DNA from: Mactra quadrangularis
Taxonomy: Eukaryota > Mollusca > Bivalvia > Venerida > Mactridae
NCBI GenBank assembly: GCA_025267735.1
Contig: CM046311.1
Location: 33,704,895-33,768,894, forward strand
Direction of reading: 5' to 3'
Length of the DNA: 64,000 bases
The position numbers were made by a program, and so were the translations under genes. This document shows, one piece after another, positions 55,701 through 59,900 of this stretch; within the stretch, counting starts at the first letter, position 1; each line of letters begins with the position of its first letter. A model generated the notes under the pieces. That model saw nothing but the letters and a program-made list of their open reading frames with translations, was not told where the DNA came from and did no database searches.

Positions 55701-57464
55701 TACGTGAGATTAAAGTTATCCTATAAAAACGTATATACAACATACACATTTACATTTTCATTAATCAAATACACAGAAACAAGGAACTATCAGTATTTCC
55801 TGAGAAAAAAGTAATCAAATCCCAGAACAAAATAATTATTTAAGAAAATTTCACCAACAATTTTGTTGTTTTTTGGATTGAGGATTCTAAAACCTACACG
55901 CACAAGGACGCTTAACAAAATTGCGATGATATGGCATGGCCTAACTCTTTCAAGAAAAGTTAACAAGTTTTAAAGGAAATCATAGATCTATAGATAAACA
56001 TAAAACATCTGCAATACTTAGGTAACCAGTGTCACAGTCAAATTTAATCAGATTATTTTCACAAACTATTAAAGGTACTCATTCACAGATTTCAAATTAT
56101 AAAACATCAGCTTTTTCTGAACCTATTTTAATTGTGCGGAAATATTTTTTTCAAGCAGGAAATAAGTGATTTGATAATGACAATTTAGTGCAAATTGACA
56201 TATAACTACAAATGATGGTGTTTCAAGTAGTGAAAATCTACCCTGTAGGTCAGGGTATAGACAATTTTAGTTTATTTTTGTGACTTTTATTATATTTCTT
56301 GCAATCTATTGTTCAGGCTGTCCTAAAATATAAAGAATTAATAATTTTTTGACACAATTACAGACACTGAATGGTATTTTGAAAATATAGAAAAAAAACT
56401 TTAATTTATAATTTACTAAATTAAAACAAAATATTGAAATCATTTCAATGAAATGTGAAAATATTAATCTCTGAAGGACTGCAGGCAGTGGTTATTCCTT
56501 TAATAAAGGGAAATAACCACTGCAGAAGTTTGTTGCCTTGAGTGTTATACCTGCAAGCTAGTTGAATATCCGACCAATCTGCTTCTTTATTTGGTCGTAA
56601 ATCCTCTATTACATGAGAACGAAATAATGAATAACTTTCACTGATTTTCTTCTTCAATTCATCTGAAAATTAGAACCAAATAATTTGACAAGGTTTTTAT
56701 TTATTTATTTACTCCATTTTTGAAGAGCATAACATATATACAGTATAGATATAAACACACAATTATATTAACACAGTTACGGATAAATACAATAAAAATG
56801 CATGCACATGCGATATATAGATATGAGTGAATATTGCTCATAGAGAAAACCTTATGACGAAAACGAAACATAAGGCATTACGATACGAACAAAAAAAGAA
56901 AAACACACATTGAACCACTCACTAAAATTGCCTTCGAAATAAGAAGACGGGGGCTTAGTGATAGGTTCTTATTACATGTTTAAAACAACATTATGATCAA
57001 TAGTTTTTATTTTATAAAAAAACATAAATGGCAGGAATAAACTCTGACCTTGGAAGTAATATACATAGATGGCAAATAAATGATACACTTCTTATAGTAC
57101 TACTGAGGTACTTGTATTTATGATTTATCTTATTAAGTATTTTAAACATCTGATTAGTTTATTATAAATATCCAAAGTGGCATTTGTAATGACGGTAGGA
57201 TAAGTCACGACAGTAAATTTTCGTTCATTGTGAATAGTTAAGCATATTGAAATGTTTTCTGATGTTTAAAAGTTGAAGCAAACTCATGTTATTCTATTCC
57301 AGGCTTTTCTTGCAAGGGTTATAGAGTTCGGCACTCCCAGAACCCTAGACCCTGGGTCTACAGTTACAATAAGCTTACTCTAGCTACTGCCTAGCAATAA
57401 ACTAATGATTCAAAGTCTACAAACCTGCACAGGAGATGGGAGGTCTTGACTTGTAATTTCCCAT
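25689..57464 (-). CDS. TNNI3K: Serine/threonine-protein kinase TNNI3K orthologue (ankyrin repeats plus TKL kinase), 22 coding exons, 833 aa
   Basis: Exons (high to low): 57425-57464, 56551-56662, 55366-55469, 54657-54754, 53565-53675, 52089-52187, 50997-51141, 50575-50713, 48184-48288, 47437-47531, 45280-45435, 44409-44552, 43681-43831, 42597-42723, 41712-41779, 40484-40641, 37777-37826, 36601-36733, 35593-35702, 32866-33092, 26505-26548, 25689-25774. They sum to 2502 bases with every junction in phase. The vertebrate protein is about 835 residues. The start MGNYKSRP and the end [11 protein letters not shown] match the family, so both ends are genuine. Residues 14-45 are coiled-coil-like; about 51-420 are ankyrin repeats; 472 onward is the kinase, with P-loop [11 protein letters not shown] (479-489), Lys499, Glu518, HRDLN (595-599), DFG (615-617) and APE (640-642), so it should be active. 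The tail is Ser-rich. In vertebrates this kinase binds cardiac troponin I; the invertebrate substrate is unknown. Confidence 0.96.
26505..26548 (-). CDS. TNNI3K: TNNI3K exon 21 (791-805), tail
   Basis: A 44-base exon, [14 protein letters not shown], downstream of the DIRS insertion. It is in phase with exons 20 and 22, and its match to the family's EEMK-to-IDKYG block supports it. Confidence 0.85.
26578..26840 (+). repeat. Dispersed repeat R4, copy 1
   Basis: Shares the order aaaccacattaaag, ctaattctgt, gatctgacaataaatggcag and aacgcaattgttaacaac with copies at 33,885-34,165, 43,352-43,645 and 44,597-44,870. About 260 bp, no ORF, no recognised class. Confidence 0.8.
27103..27270. repeat. DIRS inverted terminal repeat (3' side)
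   Basis: Inverted copy of 32,040-32,205. Contains the perfect palindrome TTTATATCGATATAAA (27,171-27,186) and a second near-palindrome gacaccgatccggtgtc. Confidence 0.93.
27315..27418. repeat. DIRS internal complementary region
   Basis: Left part (to about 27,370) is the reverse complement of 27,062-27,120; right part matches the reverse complement of 32,168-32,221. The two halves meet in the shared AATTT. Confidence 0.92.
27589..30399 (-). CDS. DIRS tyrosine recombinase ORF (936 aa open frame, recombinase in the C-terminal third)
   Basis: The C-terminal about 300 residues are a tyrosine recombinase: core-binding [16 protein letters not shown] and [16 protein letters not shown], then catalytic Arg in CFRRSSDI (767/768), HSTR (His888, Arg891), ADWS (Trp914) and Tyr924 in TRFYLRDL. 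All catalytic residues are intact. The first about 662 codons overlap the RT/RNase H ORF in another frame on the same strand and look like its shifted translation, rich in Ser, Asn and Lys. Whether this region is translated is unknown; the recombinase may start near 28,600. Long RT/recombinase overlaps are known in DIRS elements. Confidence 0.88.
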   Translation of the reverse strand: MGENYHRSVGLVNHKRRLQNGIQPNTKFFRNCENKGSTCSRIFNFGRNRFSFSKKRYRRSSFEPNSSRFLQYLFSSKKEKWQNETRYKSKTIKQVFSKKAFQNGHSDKNNKSSQTKRLGSFDRFKRCISPYTNFPSSQEISEVLFQRQILPIQNNVLRSNSCPTGFHQNLQCSNCLFKNNEYQTSIIPRRLAFPESSQKPFDPKLTTKHRSNAIIGLCDKPGKIQLNTTTKFSVHRSLVQTRQSNCSPFNREAGKDSISSESFNPKNSQSNRLSPSVRLNGFMHRTHSSCTPFYASNPITSSEFLASNKTQPRERNSCYTTSGKTPSMVAKSSQHYDGSIVTSTSGRNYPHHRCLKNHVWGTCGEQLVSRNMGQISSKDAHQSVRDESCVSLFRTFCTNPSGESSIDKIRQYHSSPIHKQTRGDQIKQTMHGSLEPLAVCNQKQDNYEGCTSIGHSQYFSRPIESTQSVTYRMDFEPIHSPKSVSEVGQSNDGLVCIPTQPSNTNILFLDAKQPSICNRCFKHTVDKHVCICIPTSVSDSQGPETYTAIPLSNYTDCTTVAEETLVPRTVGTPHSKSNQSSPVSKPPDTAQNTDCSPKPRNFQSNSLAPINRRFQEIGFSEKSRKLLMAAWRNGTKKDYTNKFKMFCSWCSSEQIDPYCATLTQIADFLAYLYQKGLQYSTINGYRSMLSAVLPCIEGQKVGQHPYIIQILKGVFNSRPPVVKLVPEWDLLKVLSALQKKPFEPLGKVSLKMLTLKTVFIIAITCFRRSSDIQSFHIGEGNVNIQSKGITFIRQGLAKQDRQSHRKALVFVPSYPENKKLDPKRCIYYYLKATERFRKSPEESGKDETKVFLSLNEPHRPVTAQTISNWIVQVLKITLNDNSLKVKAHSTRALGPSLALYRGASVESIMNAADWSTESTFTRFYLRDLNCNVLKEN
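28413..30551 (-). CDS. DIRS reverse transcriptase / RNase H / methyltransferase-like ORF (712 aa)
   Basis: RT motifs: [20 protein letters not shown] (about 125-144), [12 protein letters not shown] (172-183), [10 protein letters not shown] (208-217) and catalytic SYLDDWL (237-243). RNase H motifs: [12 protein letters not shown] (401-412, Asp404), INLLEMKAV (Glu436), IKSDNTT (Asp461) and ADQLSR (511-516). Then MDLFAS...YPPL...APLW (543-612), a block conserved in DIRS elements and often called a Dam-like methyltransferase domain. All RT and RNase H acidic residues are present. The first about 60 residues overlap gag and the true start is uncertain; frameshifting or reinitiation is plausible. The recombinase frame overlaps from 30,399 down to 28,413. 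Confidence 0.94.
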   Translation of the reverse strand: MIHIIELRRKMWRTSLLPFGYPRNNDNLVSQTLSLLPHYPVGGRLKYFLSAWEKITTDQWVLSIIKEGYKMEFSQIPNFSGIVKTRVPHVQESLILEEIDSLLAKNAIEEVPLNQIHQGFYSTFFLVKKKNGKMRPVINLRPLNKYLVKKHFKMDTLTKIINLVRPKDWAVSIDLSDAYLHIPIFPAHRKYLRFCFKDKYYQFKTMCYGPTVAPRVFTKICSVVTAYLRTMNIRLASYLDDWLFLNQVKNLLIQNLQQSIEVMLSLGFVINLEKSSLIPQQSLVYIGAWFKLDKAIVLPSIERLEKIQLAVNLLTQKTPKAIDFLHLLGLMASCIELIPHARLFMRPIQLHLLSFWRPTKHSLEKEIPVTQHLVKHLQWWQNPANIMMGRSLHQPVGEITLTTDASKTMYGGHVENSWYQGTWDKFQAKMHINLLEMKAVYLCLEHFAPILQGKVVLIKSDNTTVVQYINKQGGTKSSKLCMEVWNLWQFAIKNKITMKAVHLSGIHNILADQLSRHKVLPTEWTLNQSIVQKVFQKWGSPMMDLFASPHNHQTPIYCSWMPSNQAFAIDALSIPWTNMFAYAYPPLCLIPKVLRHIRQYHCQIILIAPLWQRRHWFPELLELLIANPISLPLCPNLLTQPKTQIVHPNPEIFNLTAWLLSTDVSKRLDFLKNLENFSWQHGEMELKKITPTSSKCFVAGVVQNKLIHTVPL
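30475..31947 (-). CDS. DIRS ORF1, gag-like protein (490 aa)
   Basis: Start chosen at [11 protein letters not shown], the first ATG of the frame. The N-terminal third is Ser-rich with a 14-residue tandem duplication ([10 protein letters not shown] twice, 42-bp spacing near 31,571-31,640). The middle contains [20 protein letters not shown] and [12 protein letters not shown]. The C-terminus is basic. No CCHC knuckle, which is usual for DIRS gag-like ORFs. Identified mainly by position, length and overall character, directly upstream of the RT ORF, which it overlaps by 77 bases. Confidence 0.8.
   Translation of the reverse strand: MENDDLSSFPIIEVDNTSKRCASPGARATTITSSPTRNVSKSSSTSKNKLSLSGLDKRISLMETNMNNSLSAIIQSLDSLKESVQKTGGSAAPISDHNFTGDSAPSGRHRPLTSENSAPSGRHRPLISLNNGIDPDIVSLHPSENEVRNLCRSGSVCSDKSEGSFSNASTNSLSGKSRNFELSKQPELREIFGFAHNEEETSENGLVLDPYQLDILKKSWRCDAPDRMSSYKEEYRRCFPINQKSVEALQVPGLDELLEPMLLKRHGPKSFKPWGKNKSLCTQPLKSIETLAYQGQLASRMNIIAMAYLQQGLGNLLNNLNNTEPNLDRAVQNVRDMFDISNKALDQAGRSGAFHHMIRRKAALSDSGLITLKDITSKVMFLPLSSEGVFGPGLHDKLKDRKEHKDQLSDLVPEFFNKPSFKRKLPNSYENRLSTPQYKMAKTDTYSKSRPKSNDLKESNFRYKKNDSYNRTEKKDVENKPPSFRIPKKQ
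32040..32205. repeat. DIRS inverted terminal repeat (5' side)
   Basis: Inverted copy of 27,103-27,270, lying just upstream of gag, so it probably carries the element's promoter. Palindrome TTTATATCGATATAAA at 32,122-32,137. Confidence 0.93.
32388..32660 (+). repeat. tRNA-derived SINE (family C)
   Basis: Head agtcctgtggtaggatgtgc with B box aagtttgaatcccacc, then ggggcactgctaatttcctt and gagcaagaaatttac, body to about 32,660. Reverse relative at 42,315-42,520. Confidence 0.7.
32866..33092 (-). CDS. TNNI3K: TNNI3K exon 20 (716-790), end of kinase and tail
   Basis: Starts [19 protein letters not shown] and ends [15 protein letters not shown]. The following intron of 6.3 kb is mostly the DIRS element. 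Confidence 0.95.
33600..33890 (+). repeat. SINE family A
   Basis: Head gccgccaggctagctcagct, B box atgggcttgattgctggg, full body; the 3' end is cut at about 33,885 where an R4 repeat begins. Confidence 0.8.
33885..34165 (+). repeat. Dispersed repeat R4, copy 2
   Basis: tgtggaaaccacattagact through gatctgacaattaatggcag to aacgcaattgttaacaacgt. Abuts the end of a family A SINE. Confidence 0.8.
34245..34460 (+). repeat. SINE family B, 5'-truncated
   Basis: Body cttcccataaaaacttggca, gttgccagccttgtggaaga, gtactggatacagacaagc and end ttgtgatgacacagcattaaac. The tRNA-like head is missing. Confidence 0.65.
34470..35559. mobile_element. hAT-type element, about 1.09 kb, with a nested element inside
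   Basis: Ends TAGGGCTGTCAT and ATGACAACCCTA, flanked by ATATAAAG (34,462-34,469) and ATATAAAA (35,560-35,567): an 8-bp duplication with one mismatch. Internal tatcgatat motifs. Carries no transposase; about two thirds is the nested insertion at 34,608-35,333. Confidence 0.8.
34608..35333. mobile_element. Nested MITE with long perfect terminal inverted repeats
   Basis: Left end TATCGAGGGCTTAACGGAAG continuing to actattgtaactc and the exact inverted complement at the right end (gagttacaatag through ccctcgata), about 32 bp perfect. Interior AT-rich with repeated actattgtaact/acaatagtttt motifs. Lies inside the hAT-type element, so it is younger. Confidence 0.85.
35593..35702 (-). CDS. TNNI3K: TNNI3K exon 19 (679-715), C-lobe
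   Basis: Reads [20 protein letters not shown] and [11 protein letters not shown]. Confidence 0.95.
35795..36117 (-). repeat. SINE family A (reverse)
   Basis: Begins gtttgttagttgtttaacgc on the plus strand and ends with the reversed B box (cgggaattgaactcacaacc) and head (ctaccaactaagctagcagg). Confidence 0.84.
36601..36733 (-). CDS. TNNI3K: TNNI3K exon 18 (635-678), P+1 loop and C-lobe
   Basis: Reads [20 protein letters not shown] and [18 protein letters not shown]. Confidence 0.96.
36837..37198. mobile_element. hAT-type MITE, 362 bp, 8-bp target-site duplication
   Basis: Ends TAGGGGTGTATC and CCATTACACCCCTA with perfect 8-bp flanks GGTCTTAG (36,829-36,836 and 37,199-37,206). Same family as 4936-5389, inserted in reverse relative to it. 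Confidence 0.88.
37425..37712 (-). repeat. SINE family A (reverse)
   Basis: Plus strand reads taaaccgtatcaacacattg through gtcagtgactgacaacttg to ctcgattagtagacttgtac; head more diverged than in other copies. Confidence 0.78.
37777..37826 (-). CDS. TNNI3K: TNNI3K exon 17 (618-634), activation segment
   Basis: Reads [16 protein letters not shown], a 50-base exon matching the family's DNMTKQPG stretch. Confidence 0.94.
38208..39947. mobile_element. Foldback-like element with terminal inverted repeats and about 78-bp internal tandem repeats
   Basis: Left end GTGTAACAGGCCAATTTTTC and right end (complement) GTGTAGCAGTCTATTTTTCC both run into ccccctggccaatctttcc, about 38 bp inverted with mismatches. 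Between them are some 15-17 tandem units of about 78 bp (gaaagattggccgagatgta, ttgaaaaagcatataatgac, aacagtttcatcag) with long G runs. The leftmost two units are inverted relative to the rest. Open frames here are repeat artefacts. No target-site duplication is clear. Confidence 0.75.
40484..40641 (-). CDS. TNNI3K: TNNI3K exon 16 (565-617), catalytic loop
   Basis: Contains [20 protein letters not shown] and ADFG: catalytic Asp597 and Mg-binding Asn602 and Asp615 are present. Confidence 0.96.
41455..41662 (-). repeat. tRNA-derived SINE family B (reverse)
   Basis: Contains the reversed B box gagatttgaacctgcatccc and head gctaccaattgtgctaccca. Confidence 0.75.
41712..41779 (-). CDS. TNNI3K: TNNI3K exon 15 (543-564), kinase hinge
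   Basis: Reads [20 protein letters not shown], the hinge and helix D. Confidence 0.95.
42315..42520 (-). repeat. tRNA-derived SINE family C (reverse)
   Basis: Contains agttaatttcttgctcaagg and the reversed head ggaacctatcgatccctaag, then ccactggaccactgcaccta, the complement of the 32,388 copy's order. Confidence 0.68.
42597..42723 (-). CDS. TNNI3K: TNNI3K exon 14 (500-542), kinase N-lobe
   Basis: Reads [20 protein letters not shown] with the helix-C Glu518. Its acceptor lies in a 78-bp tandem repeat, see 42,700-43,085. Confidence 0.95.
42700..43085. repeat. 78-bp tandem repeat that includes the exon 14 acceptor
   Basis: Units ctttatatctgaaaagatga, caacaatgttagctatgac, aagattgttagagttttaga start at 42,716, 42,794, 42,872 and 42,950, exactly 78 bp apart, with a partial fifth unit. 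The first unit contains the real 3' splice site of TNNI3K exon 14; units two and three keep the same CAG|ATATAAAG sequence. Confidence 0.88.
43115..43345 (+). repeat. tRNA-derived SINE family B, best head
   Basis: A-box-like actgatagcgcagtatttag and B box agggttcaagtcccat, then atactttcctttgaaaattt and the family body. Confidence 0.78.
43352..43645 (+). repeat. Dispersed repeat R4, copy 3
   Basis: Follows a family B SINE directly. gtggaaaccacattaaagac through gatctgacaataaatggcag to caattgttaacgacacc. Confidence 0.82.
43681..43831 (-). CDS. TNNI3K: TNNI3K exon 13 (450-499), start of kinase domain
   Basis: Reads [20 protein letters not shown] then VVAVK: glycine-rich loop and the ATP-binding Lys499. 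Confidence 0.96.
44409..44552 (-). CDS. TNNI3K: TNNI3K exon 12 (402-449), linker
   Basis: Reads [14 protein letters not shown] and [20 protein letters not shown]. The GSYVSVPSP linker is diagnostic of this kinase. Confidence 0.95.
44597..44870 (+). repeat. Dispersed repeat R4, copy 4
   Basis: tgtggaaaccacattaaagt through aaagatctgacaataaatgg to ctttaacgcaatgttcgccc. Confidence 0.82.
45280..45435 (-). CDS. TNNI3K: TNNI3K exon 11 (350-401), last ankyrin segments
   Basis: Reads [20 protein letters not shown] and [11 protein letters not shown]. Its acceptor end is tandemly duplicated 64 bp upstream (on the gene's strand) at about 45,459-45,510. Confidence 0.94.
45395..45510. repeat. 64-bp tandem duplication across the exon 11 acceptor
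   Basis: atgtgtccatggtaaca..cactatggaaagct occurs at 45,405 and again at 45,469. The second copy carries CTCAG|CTTTCC on the minus strand, a decoy acceptor 64 bases upstream. Its use would shift frame and soon reach a stop. Confidence 0.85.
45540..46515. repeat. 27-bp minisatellite with higher-order structure
   Basis: About 36 units of cctatgaccccttgatcagc-aagcaaa. Variant units (cccatgatcagtagc; acaacccc; gacctcttgatcagc; gaccagcaagtgcacc) recur in the same order about 376 bp apart, 14 units of 27. The unit length is a multiple of three, which creates artefactual open frames. Confidence 0.93.
46561..46620 (-). pseudogene. Duplicate of TNNI3K exon 10 donor end
   Basis: Matches 47,419-47,478 at all but two of about 57 positions, including exon sequence encoding NHQ(G/S)KDGHT and the donor GTAAGATTGTG. 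No acceptor accompanies it, so it is a decoy 5' splice site rather than an exon. Confidence 0.85.
46622..47405. repeat. 22-bp minisatellite
   Basis: About 35 units of gagctagcctgcggtgccta-ct; GAGCTAGC contains the palindrome GCTAGC. It lies between the two copies of the exon 10 donor end, which are 858 bp apart. Confidence 0.93.
47437..47531 (-). CDS. TNNI3K: TNNI3K exon 10 (318-349), ankyrin
   Basis: Reads [20 protein letters not shown] and NHQGKDGHT. Its donor end is duplicated 858 bp away at 46,561-46,620. Confidence 0.94.
47955..48085 (+). repeat. SINE family B, fragment
   Basis: gagtagtggttatagacaag and ggttaggtatggtgcactgg match the 3' body of the family only. Confidence 0.55.
48184..48288 (-). 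CDS. TNNI3K: TNNI3K exon 9 (283-317), ankyrin
   Basis: Reads [18 protein letters not shown] and [22 protein letters not shown] is a family signature. Confidence 0.94.
48336..48645 (+). repeat. SINE family A, near full-length
   Basis: Head ccccccagctagctcagttt, B box atgggtttgattcccgg, body, end gctacagcgtaaaaccaaac with caaacaaacaa tail. Confidence 0.86.
48763..48952. mobile_element. Tigger/pogo-type MITE, 190 bp, TA target site
   Basis: Starts CAGTAAAACATATACAG and ends CGAGTTTTACTG, with TA at 48,761-62 and 48,953-54. Internal tataacatac repeats. Same family as 11,728-11,918. Confidence 0.87.
49030..49325 (-). repeat. tRNA-derived SINE family B (reverse), near full-length
   Basis: Plus strand runs gttaacgccgtgtcaacaca, then cattgtctataaccagtact, reversed B box gaattcgaacccgcaccccc and reversed head gcgctaccaactgcactatc. 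Confidence 0.8.
49670..50048. repeat. Dispersed repeat ending in (GGAC)n and cgggggtata
   Basis: Runs from acaagagctgtcagtagaga to a ggacggacggac run (about 49,972-50,000) and a terminal hairpin, acccccctcttcttcgaagc paired with gcgggggtat. The organisation resembles a non-autonomous element, but no class is assigned and only one copy lies in the window. Confidence 0.45.
50447..50565 (+). repeat. SINE family A, 3' fragment
   Basis: agagatttagcctttctagg through gttgactgactgctgatatg to gttgctatggtgttaaacc. Confidence 0.72.
50575..50713 (-). CDS. TNNI3K: TNNI3K exon 8 (237-282), ankyrin
   Basis: Reads [20 protein letters not shown] and [12 protein letters not shown], closely matching the family's NEEHxPLHFC and [16 protein letters not shown] blocks. 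Confidence 0.93.
50997..51141 (-). CDS. TNNI3K: TNNI3K exon 7 (189-236), ankyrin
   Basis: Reads [20 protein letters not shown] and [20 protein letters not shown]. Acceptor ATCAAG after a long pyrimidine tract. Confidence 0.9.
51255..51490. repeat. 18-19 bp minisatellite of GGATCCTCTGAAAAT-type units
   Basis: Units such as gggatcctctgaaaa and ggaatcctctgaaaat repeat about 12 times, with a longer block (gggatcttctaaaaagagga) recurring about 90-95 bp apart. Further diverged units extend to about 51,870. Confidence 0.85.
52089..52187 (-). CDS. TNNI3K: TNNI3K exon 6 (156-188), ankyrin
   Basis: Reads [20 protein letters not shown] and [13 protein letters not shown], one repeat of 33 codons with phase 0 at both ends. 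Confidence 0.92.
52290..52570. other. GC-richer segment, possible repeat, unassigned
   Basis: Marked change of base composition (cgtacgggcactgtgcgatc; acccgtacgtactgttatg) inside an AT-rich intron. Open on both strands for 60-80 codons but with no domain or splice support. An old transposon fragment is the likeliest reading. Confidence 0.35.
52640..52865 (+). repeat. Dispersed repeat shared with 2140-2485
   Basis: gataaaatttgaagaaatcc, ttggcaaattgacattgaaa and gggaaataactgactaaggt occur in the same order as in the copy near the window start. Confidence 0.6.
53565..53675 (-). CDS. TNNI3K: TNNI3K exon 5 (119-155), ankyrin
   Basis: Reads [20 protein letters not shown] and [15 protein letters not shown]. 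Phase 0 at both ends. Confidence 0.92.
53771..53803 (-). CDS. TNNI3K: Candidate alternative first coding exon of TNNI3K
   Basis: On the minus strand, about 48 bases below the TATA box, is an ATG with A at -3, the first ATG after the expected start of transcription. It opens [11 protein letters not shown] and runs into CAG|GTAATA. The exon ends in phase 0, the phase required by exon 5 (53,675). The product would be about 726 residues, replacing the first 118 with 11. Not confirmed by homology. Confidence 0.42.
53851..53925 (-). promoter_or_regulatory. TNNI3K: Candidate internal promoter of TNNI3K: triple CRE, E2F-like site and TATA box
   Basis: Perfect TGACGTCA palindromes at 53,876-53,883, 53,889-53,896 and 53,902-53,909, exactly 13 bp apart, preceded on the minus strand by GCGCGGGAAA (53,916-53,925, E2F-like). 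TATATAAA follows on the minus strand at about 53,851-53,858. It is a CpG-containing island in AT-rich intron 4. CREB/ATF binding to TGACGTCA is established; promoter function here is inferred. Confidence 0.55.
54296..54532 (-). repeat. SINE family A (reverse)
   Basis: Plus strand runs gttaatgctgtagcaacaca through ggctagatctctgg to aatcaaacccatgacccctc and ccaactgagctaacctggcg. Confidence 0.82.
54657..54754 (-). CDS. TNNI3K: TNNI3K exon 4 (86-118), ankyrin
   Basis: Contains [20 protein letters not shown] and [10 protein letters not shown]. Ends on a codon boundary, as does the candidate alternative first exon, so either can join exon 5. Confidence 0.92.
55366..55469 (-). CDS. TNNI3K: TNNI3K exon 3 (51-85), first ankyrin segment
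   Basis: Contains [17 protein letters not shown]. Acceptor TTATAG, donor GTGAGT. Confidence 0.9.
55535..55944. mobile_element. MITE with about 35-bp terminal inverted repeats, TNNI3K intron 2
   Basis: Left taaggccatgccaaattgga-attttgttaagcgtc; right gacgcttaacaaaattgcga-tgatatggcatggcctaa, inverted with a small gap. About 410 bp, no ORF. A related single end, aatggtatggcctaagacgc, is at 58,195-58,216. Confidence 0.72.
56485..56524. other. Short near-perfect hairpin in TNNI3K intron 2
   Basis: gcagtggttattccttt pairs with aaagggaaataaccactgc around a short aata loop. No role assigned. Confidence 0.6.
56551..56662 (-). CDS. TNNI3K: TNNI3K exon 2 (14-50)
   Basis: Reads [20 protein letters not shown], the predicted N-terminal helical region. 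Acceptor TTTTCAG, donor GTATAA. Confidence 0.92.
57425..57464 (-). CDS. TNNI3K: TNNI3K coding exon 1 (residues 1-13)
   Basis: ATG at 57,464 reads [13 protein letters not shown] and ends with one base before GTTTG. An acceptor-like ttctttgtag just upstream on the minus strand (AG at 57,505-57,504) suggests that a 5' non-coding exon precedes it. Confidence 0.9.
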
Positions 57465-57505
57465 TGTCTGTCTTCATCTTTCTTGGTGATAACAATGGAA
57501 TGGCT

Positions 57506-59550
57506 ACAAAGAAGCTTTCATTCTAAAAAGTTATCAAGTTTTCCTCAAGTATTAGTCACCTTTACATGGCTTAACATTACAAAAGGTCATCCTAAAGATT
57601 CCTATTGCCCATGATGACTTATATAAATTTGGGTTTGGGCAACTTGTAATCATTAATACCTAGTCAACATTTTGTTCAACCAAATGAAATATGCAGCAGT
57701 TTGTCAAAGCAGGCAACTTACTTCAAAAATCAAGATCATGTCCTACTTATACAAAAAAAAACTCAAAAGCTAAAATCTAAATCAGTCAATGAGTCATTCA
57801 TCTACACTCATGTCGTTTGAAATTATTATTACCATAAGGAAAATAAATGGATATTATTTATAATGCAGACATTTAACAAAATATACAACTAAAAATATTG
57901 ATAACATTAGGCAAATCTAATAAAATAACATTTAATGATCAAATCAATTAAGTTTCAATTAAAAAAATGTCCGAATGTCAATTCTGTCCGAAATGACGAT
58001 ACTTCAATCAGAAGCTATTTCCACAGATTCAAGACAAGATTTCCGTCATCCCTTGATAGAATAACAAAGTTTAATATAGGTTTCTAGCATAACTTCCAGA
58101 AATAATTCAGGAAATACAAAAATTCGTAGAAATAAGCAAAATACACAAAGTTTACTCACATTTGTTACATTCGGATTGTTTCGGACAAATGAGTAATGGT
58201 ATGGCCTAAGACGCTAACGACAATAATGGAATACTTTCGCTATCGTCTAGCGCTGGACTCCGCATATATCTTTATTTTTGGCAGAGACTTATCTAAGTGT
58301 CTGGTTACATATATTTTTGTCTAAACTTAATTCACGGATATTATATCTTAAACTTTTTTGTTTTGTTTAAATATTTTTTCGACAAAGTTGCAACAAATTC
58401 CTTCCCACTGTCACCAGTCCTCACACTCGTTAAATACGCATGCACACATAATATTTTGTCAACTAACGAAATAAAAATTTGGTCCCGTATACATTAAAGT
58501 GTACGAGTTATAACTATACTTTTATCATAATATTCATATATAATGTAGTGTGTGTGCTGGGAACTATATATAAGGATATAAGGACGTACGCATTATTTTA
58601 AGATCATAAGATGTTGGACACTGGTGCCAGTTTTCCTTCCGTACAACTTTTGTCTTCATTCTCAAGACATCCATGGGCGTAACTTTATCATTGTGAAGTA
58701 TTCTATTGTCCTTCTTGAAGTTTATGCCGGTGATTGAGTCATTAATATAACTTTAGAAATCACAATCAAACTCAACCAAAGTGTAAAACTAATAATTTAA
58801 CCACTTGTGTTGAGGAGCTGCTAAAAGCCCGCATCTACCACAGTCCGTGCCATATGGCAACAGACAATGCTTAATGATAATGGTCGCTGAAAACACTTAA
58901 CCAATATTTTTACCCAGTTACAATTTTAATCAACATTTGACAGAATTTTCAAGATAAATTATTTGATAACATGAAACTCAACAAAGAGAAAATTTACTTA
59001 ATAGCACGTTTATTCAAAACTCGAATTCTTTCTTTATAAGTATGCCATTAAAGATACAACATTTTACAAAATGGCATTTTTATGGTTTTGGTGCATTTAT
59101 GTTCATTAACCAAATACATAGATATGATATTAACTCCATTGATTAGAGTTGTATTGTAGTGATTATTCAAATGAGTGGGGTAAATGTTTGCACTACTTAC
59201 AGTTGAAAAAAGAACAATACAAGTCCTACTATCATGGCTTAAACATCCTCGTACCCAAATGCTATTAAGATTCTGTAGTGAGATCGAGATTCTTGATAAA
59301 CTACGGGTACGAGAATGGGTTTGAAACGTGCACATCACTTAATTTTTGAAAAGCAATATTAATTATAGTATTTTATCACAGACGTGTCGACAGTTGCAAT
59401 AGTTGTAATGATTTTAAGTTATATTGAACCCATTTATTGTTGAATAATGTCCATGATTTCATTGTTAAGCCGCCAGAAACGAATGCATGTCATCCTGGTA
59501 AGGTTTCGTATAGGGTCTGATCCCAAACTTTAATGCTGCATTTAAGATGA
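57506..59550. other. Upstream of TNNI3K: no gene recognised
   Basis: AT-rich. Probably contains the kinase's 5' non-coding exon and main promoter, which I could not place. Short open frames near 58,297 and 59,048 lack support. Confidence 0.5.
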
Positions 59551-59713
59551 TGTAACGTTCTTGGGTTTCATATAAAACTAGAGAAGCCAGGTAAAATGAT
59601 AAGATGATGTTTATTGTAAGAACTATGTTTAGAGAGTGATATTAAATCAGCATGCACAAGGTTATATTCAACAGGGGTTGTTTCCCTTTATAACATACAT
59701 GTATAATGTAACA
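59551..59713 (-). repeat. 3' LTR, 163 bp
   Basis: Begins TGTAACG and ends GTAACA on the plus strand, so 5'-TG..CA-3' in either direction, and is followed by the polypurine tract. Start is fixed by identity with 63,967 onward. Confidence 0.88.
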
Positions 59714-59900
59714 TCTCCTTTCTTTTAAATAAAATCACCAGTCTAAATTAATTTTAAGAGTTCATCTTTGAACAAATATGTTTATTAATTCATTACAGTT
59801 TCTACACTAAATTGATTTCCTGTTCAATGTTTGATCTTCAAATCAAGTTCAATTTATACAGGAACTGGCGATTATCTTTAACAAATAACACATTTGTTAC

